From NCBI RefSeq assembly GCF_042453785.1, contig NC_091677.1, forward strand, positions 5,303,501-5,367,500: a stretch of DNA of 64,000 nucleotides, written 5' to 3'. Below are positions 37,301 to 48,026 of this stretch, piece by piece; within the stretch, counting starts at the first letter, position 1; each line of letters starts with the position of its first letter. A program made the position numbers and the translations under genes. The stretch comes from Malus domestica. Its lineage: Eukaryota; Streptophyta; Magnoliopsida; Rosales; Rosaceae. The notes beneath the pieces were generated by a model. It did no database searches and was not told where the DNA came from. It worked only from the letters and a program-made list of their open reading frames with translations.

Positions 37301-38292
37301 TTATTCGTCCATAGGAGCTGACGCCTCCTGAAAATCCGATATCTTCATGGATGTAGTAGCATCTTCCGGATGATCCACATGTGCAAAGTTTGACTCAAGA
37401 TGGGAATGATACTTGGCAATAGCCTCGAGGTTAGCTTGGCATACGCGTGACCAATGATCATTTGATCCATAGCGGTAGCACATGTCCATTTCAGTGGAAA
37501 CCGATTGAGCAATAGCTTTTCCTTTGTATTTTAGGTTCGGGGCCTTAGAGGTAAGGGGTGGACGCTACTGGGTCACTCTTCCTCCCTTGGGTAGGCCCTG
37601 ATTCTGTGGACCGTGGGCCAATGGTGGAGCTTGCCACCCATTGCCATAGCCACGACGATTCTTTCATCGTTTGTGGCTACTAGAATTGGTCGTGTGGGCT
37701 TCAGGAGTGGCGTTCGAGCCAGTCAGTTGAGCTTGATGATTCTTCATTAAAAACTGGTTCTGCTTTTCAGCAAGAAGTAGTACGGAGATCAAATCCAAAA
37801 ATTTGGTGAATTTTTGTGCCCTATATTATTGCTGCATGACAATATTGGTGGCATGGAAGGTCGAATAGGTCTTCTCCAAAAGATCTGATTCGGCTAGTTC
37901 CACTTTACAGAACTTCAATAGTGATCGGATTCTACAAACTTCAGAGTTGTATTCATTCACGGACTTAAAGTCTTAGAAGAAAAGATGCTGCCAGTCGTGT
38001 CTTGCTTTAGGCAAGTATATGTCTTTCTAGTGATCGAAATGGGCCGCCAAATAGTGCATGGGTCTTCCTCAGCGAGGTACTCGGTCTGCAGAGCATCATA
38101 ATTGTGTCTTCGAATGAAGATCATTTCAGTAGCTTTCTGAGCTTCATCGACATGTTTGTCGTCGGTAGGTGCCTCGATGGTGGCTCTAATACCCTTTGCA
38201 GTAAGATAGAGCTTCACGTCTTGAACCCATTTCAGGTAGTTTCTTTCATAGACTTCCAGAGCGGTGAAATCGAGCTTGTTCAAGTTTGGCAT
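37301..38292 (-). pseudogene. Copia Gag remnant
   Basis: The N-terminal piece begins MPNLNKLDFTALEV with YLKWVQDVKLYL (UBN2-type Gag). Further down, a degenerate zinc knuckle CYRYGSNDHWSRVC. Stops and shifts lie between them. Confidence 0.85.
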
Positions 38293-38299
38293 GTCCCTA

Positions 38300-39516
38300 A
38301 AACGAATGGTACAACAAAAACGTGATTAGTCATATGGTAATCCATAGACATATATCGTAGAATATTCTGGTTTTATAGACATGTATTGGTTTAATTTATG
38401 CATGAAAACTACAGGTTTCATGTGGTAAGTTTTAAAGAAAACTTCAGGTTTCAAAGGTACTAAATATGAAACTACAGGTTCAATTTAGTTTTATGAACGA
38501 TTAGTTCATAAAAGAAAGGTTCATGCAAAAAACATAGAATGCAATATGTTGATTTAAGTGTAGTGGATTAGAGTTTCTTCAGGAACTTAAGTATGAAAGC
38601 TTCGTTACTACGAAAGTATGTCAACGGTTCAAAGTATAAAAATAAATTATTGAATCGTTAATGTCCAAAAAGTGATATCCAGGTCAATAATTTTGGATTC
38701 ATTATCAGATTAATAGATTGCAGGTCACTTTTAATTAATTCAATAGATCGGGACCAAGCATGGTCGATCGTGGAAGCAAAATAATGCCAAACATTAGCAT
38801 TAGGTTGAAAAAGCATAGCCCAAAACAGGTTTGGGCTAGGGTGCCGAGAGTAGGGCAAAGCCCTAAGGGTAAATGGGCTCGGGTTTGGCTACAAAAGCAG
38901 CCCATATGTGGCTATAGGCCACGGGCCGAGACAGGTGAGCCTAGCAGCAGCAACTGCTGGCTTTTGGGTCGAATAGGGGGCATGGGTCAGGCCCAGCGGA
39001 ACGCTGGCCTTGGGTTGGCGTGGAAAGCCTAGTCGAGCCTGGGTCAGGGTCGGGGCAAGCCAAACCCAGTAGAAAAAGCTGTAGGCGAGTGGGCCGAGGC
39101 TTCATGGCATAGCCCAAAGGGCTAGGGACTCACGGGACATCGGGCCAAAAAACTGCAGGCTTTTGGTTGGGCTAAGGGACTTCAGGCCCATTAGTTTAAT
39201 CAGGCCAAAAGCCTTGAGATGTCTGGGTCAGTGCAGCAAGCCAAAAAGCTGTTGTCGTGTGGTCCATACGACTGGGCTTTAGGCCAGTAATGGTCTGATG
39301 GTGCCATTGTGGGTTGCGGCGGCGGTGCCGCATAGTGCCCAACGCAAAAATTTTCCCTTTTTTTTTTCCCAAAAGAATTAAGGTTTAAGAAAAACCCTAG
39401 AATTGCTTCTAATTTATTTATATGCTTTGACTCACAATTTCACATAGCAATTTAATTGCGTAATGCATGAAACATATATATATATATATATATATTGACA
39501 ATTATATGAAAAATAT

Positions 39517-39553
<37 letters not shown>

Positions 39554-39749
39554 AGGAAAATATAAACATAGAAGGGTTTATGCATCATGGGGAATGTTTT
39601 CATGCTTCGTGGACGTTTCAAATATCTTCCTTTATTTTAAGCGTACCTGATTAGCAGAAAACAATTAAAAGCCTTTGAATTTTGTGGAAGATAGCCTCCT
39701 CCTACGATCCGTCAGTTCCTTAGATTCTAGCAAGAGCGTGCTGATAACA
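38300..39749 (-). other. Non-coding leader of decayed copia
   Basis: From 38740 to 39330 the sequence is rich in GGGC/GCCC words and (on the + strand) tracts such as CAGGCCCA. No supported ORF. AT microsatellites lie near the LTR. Confidence 0.6.
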
Positions 39750-40019
39750 TGTTGTAGGCTTATTTAACTGAGTTGTCTAAGGGATTAGAGAGAGAAGGGG
39801 CCGACGGTAGCAAGAGGGAGAAGAGAGATTTAATTGTGAGGTGTGTGTTGTATCACCCCCATTGTGCCTTTATTTATAGTAGTAGGATAGGTAAAAACCT
39901 TACCTTTTTAGGATTACAACTCTTAATAGGTAATCAACTCCAAATAGGAATATAAGAGATATTCCTAGATCTATTAGTATTTACATTATCACATTCATAT
40001 TTTAAATATGATTGCAACA
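39750..40019 (-). repeat. 5' LTR of decayed copia
   Basis: 270 bp, the upstream LTR on the - strand. It ends TGCAACA next to the CATAC half of the target duplication. Confidence 0.9.
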
Positions 40020-40186
40020 CATACGATGAAAAGTAACAAAGTTACTAAGATTTGTAAAGTTTGTCGGAGCAAGATTATGAATCTATAAATATTAGTTTTC
40101 AAACTGCAATGTGGGTAACAAATTTGTATTACAAGAGTAACATTAAACAAACTGTTGGAGGATAAATTTTTCTATGCGACGGAAAT

Positions 40187-40282
40187 ATAGTCCGGTACAC
40201 CAAGTATTATAATAAAAGTGGTTAATTTTTTTATTTTTTCAAATACTCAACCACTTATTTTATGAAATTTGGTATACTGAAA
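40187..40282. mobile_element. Short fold-back element
   Basis: GGTACACCAAGTATTATAATAAAAGTGG pairs imperfectly with the segment around CCACTTATTTTATGAAATTTGGTATAC across an A/T-rich loop. It lies about 250 bp upstream of the RALF-like gene. Confidence 0.6.
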
Positions 40283-40528
40283 CCCAGAAGAATCTATGTG
40301 GTTGGAGATGCTTATCTTTTAAGAATATCAAACGGGTCCACACCGACAACAGCAGCCTCTGATTGGATTGCTCCTGACAGACTCCTGATTCTTATAACCC
40401 ACACGTTTTAGGTTATCCGGAAGGAATGGAATGACTGATTGATGACTGACGACTGATGCTGCCTCCTTCCCCAACTGAAAGAAAAAAGAGAGAAGAAAAA
40501 ACTGGAATTTCCATTTGGCAATTGGCAA

Positions 40529-40915
40529 ATGGGTCACCGTTTAGTAGCTCTGTTGCTGTTAGCAACCATGGCGACGACCGTGTTGACCACAAGCCAAAGC
40601 ATGGACAACGCCACCCCCACCGATACAGGCAGCCCATCCTCCACCTCGTGCGACGACGGCGGCCTCAACGACCCATCGTGCCTTACTGCCCGCGCCGACA
40701 TGCTGGATGACGTGGACGAGGAGTCCATGATGGACTCAGAAATCGGCCGAAGAATGTTGGCCGGCGGTGACTCAGGTTTTACCGGAACTGCCTTAAAAAG
40801 TAAAGCAGAGGCGTCGGAGTCGTGTGGCAAGCAAGCCCCCCCTTGCTACCCCCCGCCTAACCCACACCCACCTGTGCATTGTGATATCCATAATCGCGAC
40901 TGCGTCCGCAATTAG
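40529..40915 (+). CDS. RALF-like secreted peptide precursor with an atypical mature region
   Basis: 128-aa single-exon gene. Residues 1-21 are a signal peptide (MGHRLVALLLLATMATTVL). The propeptide has two Cys (41, 51), an acidic stretch and MDSEIGRRML (68-77), whose RRML is the RRxL subtilase (S1P) cleavage site of RALF precursors. The predicted mature part (from about 78) has four Cys (99, 106, 118, 125), as RALFs do, but lacks the YISY motif and is Pro-rich (CYPPPNPHPPVHC). The gene could be a diverged RALF or a different Cys-rich peptide that kept a RALF propeptide. RALFs signal through FERONIA-type receptor kinases at the cell surface; that role is only inferred. A TATA-like or CAAT element was not identified with confidence. 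Confidence 0.7.
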   Translation: MGHRLVALLLLATMATTVLTTSQSMDNATPTDTGSPSSTSCDDGGLNDPSCLTARADMLDDVDEESMMDSEIGRRMLAGGDSGFTGTALKSKAEASESCGKQAPPCYPPPNPHPPVHCDIHNRDCVRN

Positions 40916-42789
40916 TGGATTGACTCCCAAGTACGACGTCGTCTCCTCGATCTCATTGCAAATCCAATAAGTTTCTCTGCACGTATGTAATGGAAAATCG
41001 ACTTTGTTATTAGCAACTTAATTGTATGAAATTATATATCAAATCATGTATCATTTCCAGATTCAATTGCTTACTTATTAATTACTACTCCAGAAGAGCA
41101 TATTAATATATCAATTAATTAATTAATTAGTTGTCAATTTTAGGATCCTAATTTCTATGTTATTTTGGAAAAATTTAGAAAAATAATCCAAATTTGGACC
41201 CCATAAAGAATAAGGGTGTGTTATCCACACACAATTTTTTACTTCATACACACTCTCTTAATTTGCGGCCGTCGGATCGACTAAATTAAAAAAAATTAAA
41301 GAACATAAATTAATAAGAGGTGTGAGAGAAGTAAAAAGGAATATGTAAATAGCACAAATTATAACCAAAATTTGATATCAAAGTACTAATATACCCTTAA
41401 ACACACCTTTATAATTTTGTATCAAATTAAAAACTCAGAAAATATGCCAAAATGGACGATTAAATCCGCTTTCTACTACAAGTTCAGAGATAGAAAACAT
41501 ACCGTAATCATGCAATGCATAAGAAAAATGCCAGCCTAAATCATCTTCTTTTTCATTCTAGCTAGATGCCCCATACTGGTAAATAAAACAAAACTTGCTA
41601 AATGTAAACGAGGTCTCAGCCATGAGTGTTCACAGCTTCCCAGACCAAGTTATTCGGGACTGGATTCTACAACTTCCCTGACCATTTTGAACAACAATAA
41701 AAACCTAACAGCAATTTCACAATAAAATAATGAACGATAAATCACTTTGCTTATCACACACAAATCAAACCAAGAAAATCCCTGTGTCCACGGGTCATGC
41801 TTTTCTTTGGGAAAAAAACGAACCCACTAGGGATTGGGATAATTTCGATTTGGGTATTTGGATATATTTTCAAACTCTCTTCTTTTCTATCAGTTTTTAT
41901 TTTACAGGTATATTAGTATTTTCATATGAACGTTTGGTTATAATTATCATAAACTTAAAATAGTGGCTATAATTTTATATAAAATCCAAATTTTATTTTT
42001 CCAAATTTCTCGTTATTTTGATACTTTTCCTTTTTCACATGCTTAATTTTGTAGCCATACAATTTCAGCGGTAAGCTTATCGGGGAAATTTAGAAAATAA
42101 ATTTTATATATATGGTATTTGAGTACCAATGATTAATTAATTTATATGGTATTTCAAGAAGTGTCAATCTGCATTACTTTGGGTTCGACCTCGTCGATGC
42201 TTAGGTCATTCGAGGTGCTCGACAAGGATTGACCTTTGAAATGGTGGTCCAGGGTAGATCAAAGGTTGACAAGGACGTGAACATGAGAGTAGGGGAATTT
42301 GGTAAGTGTAGACTGGAAGGGCTTCGAGGAGCTCTTGAACTTTTTTCAAGCATCGTATCATCCTCAAGTGCTTTGCATGTACTCGATGGATGTCTGATTG
42401 GTGATCGGCGATGAATCGGAATTGATGGCCATCTTTTTATACTAATATTTCTTTTGCTAGCCTTGAGCTTGCAAGCAGTGCTTCACTCTACCTCGTTGTT
42501 TGAGGCATTGAAATCCAAGCGAAAGTGACTGTTGAAGCATAGATCTGTCGGGGTGACCAATACAAGTCTTGCGCATGTCCCTTTATGTTAGAAGATCTAT
42601 CTACATGCAAGCACCACACGTCATGCGGCCACTGCTTGGTTGAGATTGTCATTTTGGGGTCATTCGATTGGGTGTGCTTTGGCCACATGTTGGCCGACCA
42701 GTGTTGTATGAACATTTATTCCAGAAGGGGTGAACTCCGTTATGAAATCTTCCAGGGCTAAGCCTTAATGGCGGTTCGTGGCTGGTATG
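40916..42789. other. Intergenic DNA
   Basis: No gene is supported. The sequence is AT-rich, contains a fold-back element (41214-41350) and, from about 42170, a GC-richer stretch of unknown origin with no long frame. The young copia at 42790 was inserted into it. Confidence 0.5.
41214..41350. mobile_element. MITE-like fold-back element
   Basis: Left GGGTGTGTTATCCACACACA and right (reverse complement) GTGCTATTTACATATTCC pair imperfectly, with TTTTTACTTC shared and TCTT.AATTT close to the loop. No coding content. Confidence 0.7.
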
Positions 42790-43077
42790 TGTTAAGCATA
42801 GTGAAGAACTCAAGAATATAGAAAACAGAGAGAGAAGAAATTAGAGAGAGAAGAGTTAAAGCTTGAGAGAGAAGATAGAAAGAAGATACACAAAAAATCA
42901 TTGATATATATTCTTCAGTTTTCAATCTTACACATATATGCTTCTATATCTAGTTACAACAACCTTATCCTTCTATTACAACATTATTCATTACAACTAA
43001 GCCTAACAAGTGTAATCTATCCTTCCAATTACTGACACGTGGCCTAATCCTCATCATTCATTCTTCATACTCTAACA
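42790..43077 (-). repeat. 3' LTR of young copia (- strand)
   Basis: 288 bp, lacking a 16-bp segment (CCTTTATAACTGCCTA) found in the other LTR. Its first bases on the - strand supply the stop codon of Gag-Pol. Confidence 0.92.
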
Positions 43078-46000
43078 TCCCCCCTCAAGCTCATGGTGGG
43101 ATGAACCAAGCATGAGATTGGAGTAGTGAGTCTTGAATAAAGGAGAGCTAAGTCCCTTGGTAAGGATATCAGCGAACTGTTCAGAAGAAGGTACAAATTG
43201 AACCAAAAGCTTCTTTACTGCAACTCTCTCTCGGACAAAATGGACATCTACTTCGATATGCTTAGTGCGCTGATGTTGAACCGGATTAAAGGATAGAGCA
43301 ATAGCAGACATATTATCGCAGAACAAGACTGGAGTATCTTGAAGTTTAATCGTCAAGAAGTGAAGTATTTGTTGAATCCAATCCAACTCAGCAGTTGTAG
43401 AGGAAAGGGCCATGTATTCGGCCTCAGTAGAGGACCTGGATACGGTCTGCTGTTTCTTGGATGACCAGGATATTGGATTATTACCCAGAAACACAACCAA
43501 ACCTGTGGTAGAGCGCCTGTCATTTGGGTCCCCTGCCCAGTCAGCATCACTGAAAGACTTTAAGACCATCTCTCCTTTGGTATAAGTAATCCCAGTAGAT
43601 AAGGACCCCTTAAGATATCGTAAAATACGCTTAACTGCTGTGAAATGAGACCCCATAGGAGCCTGCATAAATTGAGAAACCTGATGAACAGAAAATGCAA
43701 TATCCGGCCGTGTAAACACAAGATACTGCAGTGCCCCAACGATACTTCTATACAAAGAAGGATTATTATATGGCTGACCATCATCTTTAAGCAGTCTACT
43801 ATAAGGAAGACAAGGAGTTGCAGCAGCTTTGGAGTCGAACATTTCTGTTTTCTTCAACAAGTCTTGGATATACTTCTCTTGAGATAAGAATAAACCAGCC
43901 TTGGTTTTAGTAATCTGAATTCCCAAGAAAAAGTGCAAAGATCCAAGATCTTTAATATCAAACTCCTTTCTCAAAGCAGAAATAACCTGTTGTATAGCAT
44001 CAGTGGCACTACCAGTTATTATAATATCATCGACATACAAAAGCAATATCACAATTGAGCTGCCAACATGCTTCACAAACAGAGAATTATCTGAATAGGT
44101 ATTACTGAACCCCAAGTGTGGTAGAAACTGAGTAAATCTGTCATTCCAAGCTCGGGGAGCTTGTTTTAATCCATAGAGCGATTTGTGTAACTTGCAAACC
44201 AATGAAGGGTACTTAACATCTTCAAAACCAGGTGGTTGCGACATATACACCTCTTCTTGTAATATGCCATGCAGAAAAACGTTCTTAACATCTAACTGCC
44301 TTAATTCCCAATCAAACTGAGAAGCCAGTGCAAGAACCAACCTTACAGTTGTTGGTTTGACAACAGGACTGAACGTCTCTCCATAATCAAGACCTTGTTC
44401 TTGACTAAAGCCATTTGCTACTAAACGAGCCTTGTGTCGTGCTATTGTCCCATCAGCATGTCTTTTAATCTTGAACACCCATTTACAACCCAACAAATTT
44501 TTCTGAGAAGGAAGATGAACCAAGGTCCAAGTCTTTTGAGAATGCAATGCCTCAATTTCCTCTTTCATAGCACCAAACCACATAGGAACCTTCAAAGCAG
44601 TTTTATAAGTTGTAGGTTCTGTTTGTGTAAAATCAACAGTAGGGTCACTGTGAAGGGGGGCAATAAGAGCTTTCTTCTTAAAAATGCCACTTTTAGACCG
44701 AGTTTGCATAGGATGAAGATTCAGAGGTGGTATACTCATAACCACTTGCAAACTATCAGTACTAAATTCAGGGACCACTGCTGCAGGAGAATCTTGGGCA
44801 ATAATGGACTGAGAGGCAGGTATAGGTGACGGTGGAGGAACATTTGTAATTGGTGAGGAAGATGGTTCAATAGTAGATACCAAAATATTCTGAAGGTTAT
44901 GGACCAAAGAAGGGGAAGTGACTGGAACATGTGATGTTTGTGAAGGTTGTGATGTTGCAGTAAATGAAGCATAAGCAAAATCTAACTCATCAAATATGAC
45001 ATGCCTTGAGATATAGATTTTCTTATGACTTAGCTCATAACATATGTAACCCTTATAACAAGATGCATATCCCAAGAAGACACATTTCAAAGTCTTAGGT
45101 TGTAATTTGGTGGTGTTATACGGTTTTAAAAGAGGATAGCATGCACATCCGAATACTCTAAGGTGCTGGATATCAGGTATGGCAGAATGAAGACTTTCAA
45201 AAGGTGAATTATGATCAATAACAGAAGATGGCATTCGATTAATGAGGTAAGTAGCTGTTTGACAAGCATAAGACCAGAACTTGGATGGTAATTTGGCATT
45301 TTGCAGAAGTGTAATGGCAGTTTCAACAATATGTTTGTGTTTTCTCTCAGCTAAGCCATTTTGTTCTGGGGTATAAGGACAAGATTTTTGGTGAACAATA
45401 CCATTTGTGGTGAGAAAAGATTGAAATGTGTGTCCTATGTACTCTCCACCCCCATCACTCTGTAATATTTTGATCTTTGCAGAAAATTGAGTATACACAA
45501 ACTGATGAAATGTAGCAAAGACATAATGAAGATTTGATTTATTGAGTAAGGTAAACATCCAGCAAAATCTGGTACATTCATCAACAAAAATGGCATAATA
45601 CCTAAACCCATCAATGGATATACATGGTGCAGGTCCCCACAAATCACTATGGATGACTTCAAAAGGAATTACAGATCTAGTTGACACAGATTGAAAGGGA
45701 AGTTTAGCAAACTTTCCTTCCATACAACTTTGAAAAACCATAGGAGATGTATCCTTTACAACCGACACTTTGGACTTATGGAGCATAAGAGAAACAATAG
45801 GGTTTGAGGGATGACCTAATCGGTTATGCCACAAGGTAGAAGTGACAAGTTTCCCAAGACAGGTAATGGCTTGATTTGCTGAGAACACTGGAGCAGAAGG
45901 AAGTGCAGCTAAAGAAGGAATGGGATAAAGTCCATTATTGCAGAGCCCCTTAAACAAGATTCTCCCGTTGGCCTTGTCCTGAATCCAAAAACAGTGAGCA

Positions 46001-47559
46001 TAAAAAATTAGCCAGCAATTGTTGTCCAAACAAATCTTATGAACTGACAACAAATTATGAGACAGTTTAGGCACATAAAGAACTGAGTTTAATTTGATGG
46101 ATTGAACTGGAGTTCTTAAGAGAGAATCGCCTATATGTGTAACATGCAAACCTTCCCCATTAGCAGTTTGCACAGTATCATGTTGAGGATATGGCGAAGC
46201 AAGAGACAAATTATTCAGATCATGTGTCATATGATTGGTGGCACCAGAATCTGTTAACCAAATTTGTTGAAGAACTCCAGTAGATGTAGAGGCAGAAACG
46301 GAAGGCATGGCATATGAAGTAGAGGCTGACATTTGATTAGGCATATGACTAGGGACCATATTCACTAGTGAAGAAGGCATCACAGGGTGAGACATCATTG
46401 CAGGAACATTATATGTAGGCTGAGAAGCCATCATAGCAGGATGTTGTACTCCAGAAAATGTAGTTTGCATTGCAACCATGGGGGAAAAATTATTCTTAAC
46501 CTTATTTCTATAGAAGCATGTCTTAGCAGTGTGATTACTCCTATCACATATCTGACAATTTTCAGAGACATCAATACTTCGATAAGCACAATTAGCAGCA
46601 GTATGGCCTTGCTGTGAACACAACTGACATATAATGGTAGAAGAAGATCCACCATCATGAAAATGTGAGGGACTACCAAGAATTCCAGGTGAAAAATCAT
46701 GTATAACTGGTTTAGAGTATCTCTGACCTTGATTGTTATAGTGCCTTTGACCTTGATTGTTGAAAGCCTTGCCTTTGCCTTTAAACTTGGATCGGTTTCC
46801 ACCATTGTAAAAATTTGGCTGTCCAGAAAAACCATTATAACCAGAAGACTCATGAACTTTAGAATTTCCATGAAAACCAGAAGATGCAACAACATTATGG
46901 TCCATATCTGAATTCTTGACTACCATTGCAGAGAGAAATGGAGTGGTTGATGTATTTTCAATAAGGGTTTCCTCAGCAAGTAACTGAGCACGAAATTCCT
47001 TTAGAAAAATGACATTTTCTCGACCACGAATCACACATCGGAATATGTTGTATTCTGCAGGTAACCCATTTAAGGCCAAGATTACGATATCTTCGTTAGC
47101 AAACATGACTCCAGCAGCGGCAAGATAGTCTCGTGCTTCTTTGATGCGTTGAAGATATTGAGTAACTGAGTCTGCCCATTTCTTGATTGTTTGCAGATCA
47201 GACTTCAACTGAAAGATAGAGGTTTTACTGACTGTAGAAAATTGCTCCTGAAGACGAACCCATAAGTCTCTCGCACTGGAACTACCAATAGCACACGAGA
47301 TTTCCATTGAAGACAAAGTAGCAGTAATGAGTTGCATCAATGCCCGATCATGCATCTTCCAGACCTTGTATGCATCAGACTCAATTCCTGATTCAGACCC
47401 ACTAAAAGCAACTCCGGAATCACAAGAAGAATGGGACATGAATTGAGAAAGACAGGGATTGGTGCCATCAACAAAGTCCATAATACCATAGCCTTCGAGC
47501 ATAAGCTTCATCTGAAAATGCCATTGAAGATAATTTGTATCGTCTAATTTGACTGTCAC
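43072..47559 (-). CDS. Copia Gag-Pol polyprotein with GTG at the frame start
   Basis: Up to 1495 residues in one frame. Gag starts TVKLDDTNYLQWHFQMKL; zinc knuckles CQLCSQQGHTAANC and CQICDRSNHTAKTC follow; then protease with LTDSGATNHM (about 440), integrase (HNRLGHP; catalytic HSDLWGP, QSDGGGEY, NGLAERKH), reverse transcriptase (KARLVANGFSQ, QLDVKNVFLHG, YVDDIIITGS near 1175) and RNase H (FSDADWAGD, STEAEYMAL). Two oddities: the integrase zinc site reads FQSC where CxxC is expected, so a ligand Cys is Phe; and no ATG is present in frame between the LTR and the GTG at 47559, the first in-frame ATG being about 16 codons in. The stop TAG uses the first bases of the 3' LTR. Motifs resemble the Ale/Retrofit group. 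Confidence 0.9.
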   Translation of the reverse strand: MTVKLDDTNYLQWHFQMKLMLEGYGIMDFVDGTNPCLSQFMSHSSCDSGVAFSGSESGIESDAYKVWKMHDRALMQLITATLSSMEISCAIGSSSARDLWVRLQEQFSTVSKTSIFQLKSDLQTIKKWADSVTQYLQRIKEARDYLAAAGVMFANEDIVILALNGLPAEYNIFRCVIRGRENVIFLKEFRAQLLAEETLIENTSTTPFLSAMVVKNSDMDHNVVASSGFHGNSKVHESSGYNGFSGQPNFYNGGNRSKFKGKGKAFNNQGQRHYNNQGQRYSKPVIHDFSPGILGSPSHFHDGGSSSTIICQLCSQQGHTAANCAYRSIDVSENCQICDRSNHTAKTCFYRNKVKNNFSPMVAMQTTFSGVQHPAMMASQPTYNVPAMMSHPVMPSSLVNMVPSHMPNQMSASTSYAMPSVSASTSTGVLQQIWLTDSGATNHMTHDLNNLSLASPYPQHDTVQTANGEGLHVTHIGDSLLRTPVQSIKLNSVLYVPKLSHNLLSVHKICLDNNCWLIFYAHCFWIQDKANGRILFKGLCNNGLYPIPSLAALPSAPVFSANQAITCLGKLVTSTLWHNRLGHPSNPIVSLMLHKSKVSVVKDTSPMVFQSCMEGKFAKLPFQSVSTRSVIPFEVIHSDLWGPAPCISIDGFRYYAIFVDECTRFCWMFTLLNKSNLHYVFATFHQFVYTQFSAKIKILQSDGGGEYIGHTFQSFLTTNGIVHQKSCPYTPEQNGLAERKHKHIVETAITLLQNAKLPSKFWSYACQTATYLINRMPSSVIDHNSPFESLHSAIPDIQHLRVFGCACYPLLKPYNTTKLQPKTLKCVFLGYASCYKGYICYELSHKKIYISRHVIFDELDFAYASFTATSQPSQTSHVPVTSPSLVHNLQNILVSTIEPSSSPITNVPPPSPIPASQSIIAQDSPAAVVPEFSTDSLQVVMSIPPLNLHPMQTRSKSGIFKKKALIAPLHSDPTVDFTQTEPTTYKTALKVPMWFGAMKEEIEALHSQKTWTLVHLPSQKNLLGCKWVFKIKRHADGTIARHKARLVANGFSQEQGLDYGETFSPVVKPTTVRLVLALASQFDWELRQLDVKNVFLHGILQEEVYMSQPPGFEDVKYPSLVCKLHKSLYGLKQAPRAWNDRFTQFLPHLGFSNTYSDNSLFVKHVGSSIVILLLYVDDIIITGSATDAIQQVISALRKEFDIKDLGSLHFFLGIQITKTKAGLFLSQEKYIQDLLKKTEMFDSKAAATPCLPYSRLLKDDGQPYNNPSLYRSIVGALQYLVFTRPDIAFSVHQVSQFMQAPMGSHFTAVKRILRYLKGSLSTGITYTKGEMVLKSFSDADWAGDPNDRRSTTGLVVFLGNNPISWSSKKQQTVSRSSTEAEYMALSSTTAELDWIQQILHFLTIKLQDTPVLFCDNMSAIALSFNPVQHQRTKHIEVDVHFVRERVAVKKLLVQFVPSSEQFADILTKGLSSPLFKTHYSNLMLGSSHHELEGGC

Positions 47560-47722
47560 CGACGTCGAAACCGATGAAGAATACCAAGAAGCTGGTAAGA
47601 AATGCCCAGAAAAATCAGAAAGAAACCAGCCAAAGAAACTGTAAATCTTGATGAGAAGCGGAAGCAGACAGATCGCAGGATCGAAGAAGCTTAAATCTAA
47701 GCTATACGGGCGAGTGATACCA

Positions 47723-48026
47723 TGTTAAGCATAGTGAAGAACTCAAGAATATAGAAAACAGAGAGAGAAGAAATTAGAGAGAGAAGAGTTAAAGCTTGAG
47801 AGAGAAGATAGAAAGAAGATACACAGAAAATCATTGATATATATTCTTCAGTTTTCAATCTTACACATATATGCTTCTATATCTAGTTACAACAACCTTA
47901 TCCTTCTATTACAACATTATTCATTACAACTAAGCCTAACAACCTTTATAACTGCCTAGTGTAATCTATCCTTCCAATTACTGACACGTGACCTAATCCT
48001 CATCATTCATTCTTCATACTCTAACA
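47723..48026 (-). repeat. 5' LTR of young copia (- strand)
   Basis: 304 bp, rich in GAGAGAGAAG on the + strand. It ends at the primer site and lies next to the GTATG duplication. Confidence 0.92.

Larger units (their letters stand above)
32838..40019 (-). mobile_element. Decayed Ty1/copia retrotransposon
   Basis: LTRs at 32838-33097 (260 bp) and 39750-40019 (270 bp), beginning TGTTGTAGGC and ending TGCAACA. Flanks CATAT and CATAC are a 5-bp target duplication with one change. On the - strand the primer site is TGTTATCAGCACGC next to 39750, and a polypurine tract (CTCAAGGGGGAG) lies next to 33097. Gag, integrase, RT and RNase H remnants are in order on the - strand but split by many stops and frameshifts. 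The right LTR has a small insertion in the AGAGAG region. (TA)n runs occur at about 39475-39495 and 39518-39550. Confidence 0.92.
42790..48026 (-). mobile_element. Young Ty1/copia retrotransposon, nearly intact
   Basis: 5237 bp with a perfect 5-bp target duplication GTATG on both sides. The LTRs (42790-43077, 288 bp; 47723-48026, 304 bp) differ by two substitutions and a 16-bp block missing from the left LTR. The - strand primer site TGGTATCACTCGCCC abuts 47723 and a polypurine tract (GAGGGGGGA) abuts 43077. Insertion is recent, though older than the nested copia at 20391. Confidence 0.95.

Noticed and set aside
38740-39340. GGGC-rich tract in the decayed copia as another hairpin-repeat region
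   Set aside because: The words GGGC and GCCC occur, but no regular stem-loop unit like that in the outer element is seen.
42229-42414. 61-aa frame in GC-richer DNA
   Set aside because: Short, no motif, no gene context.
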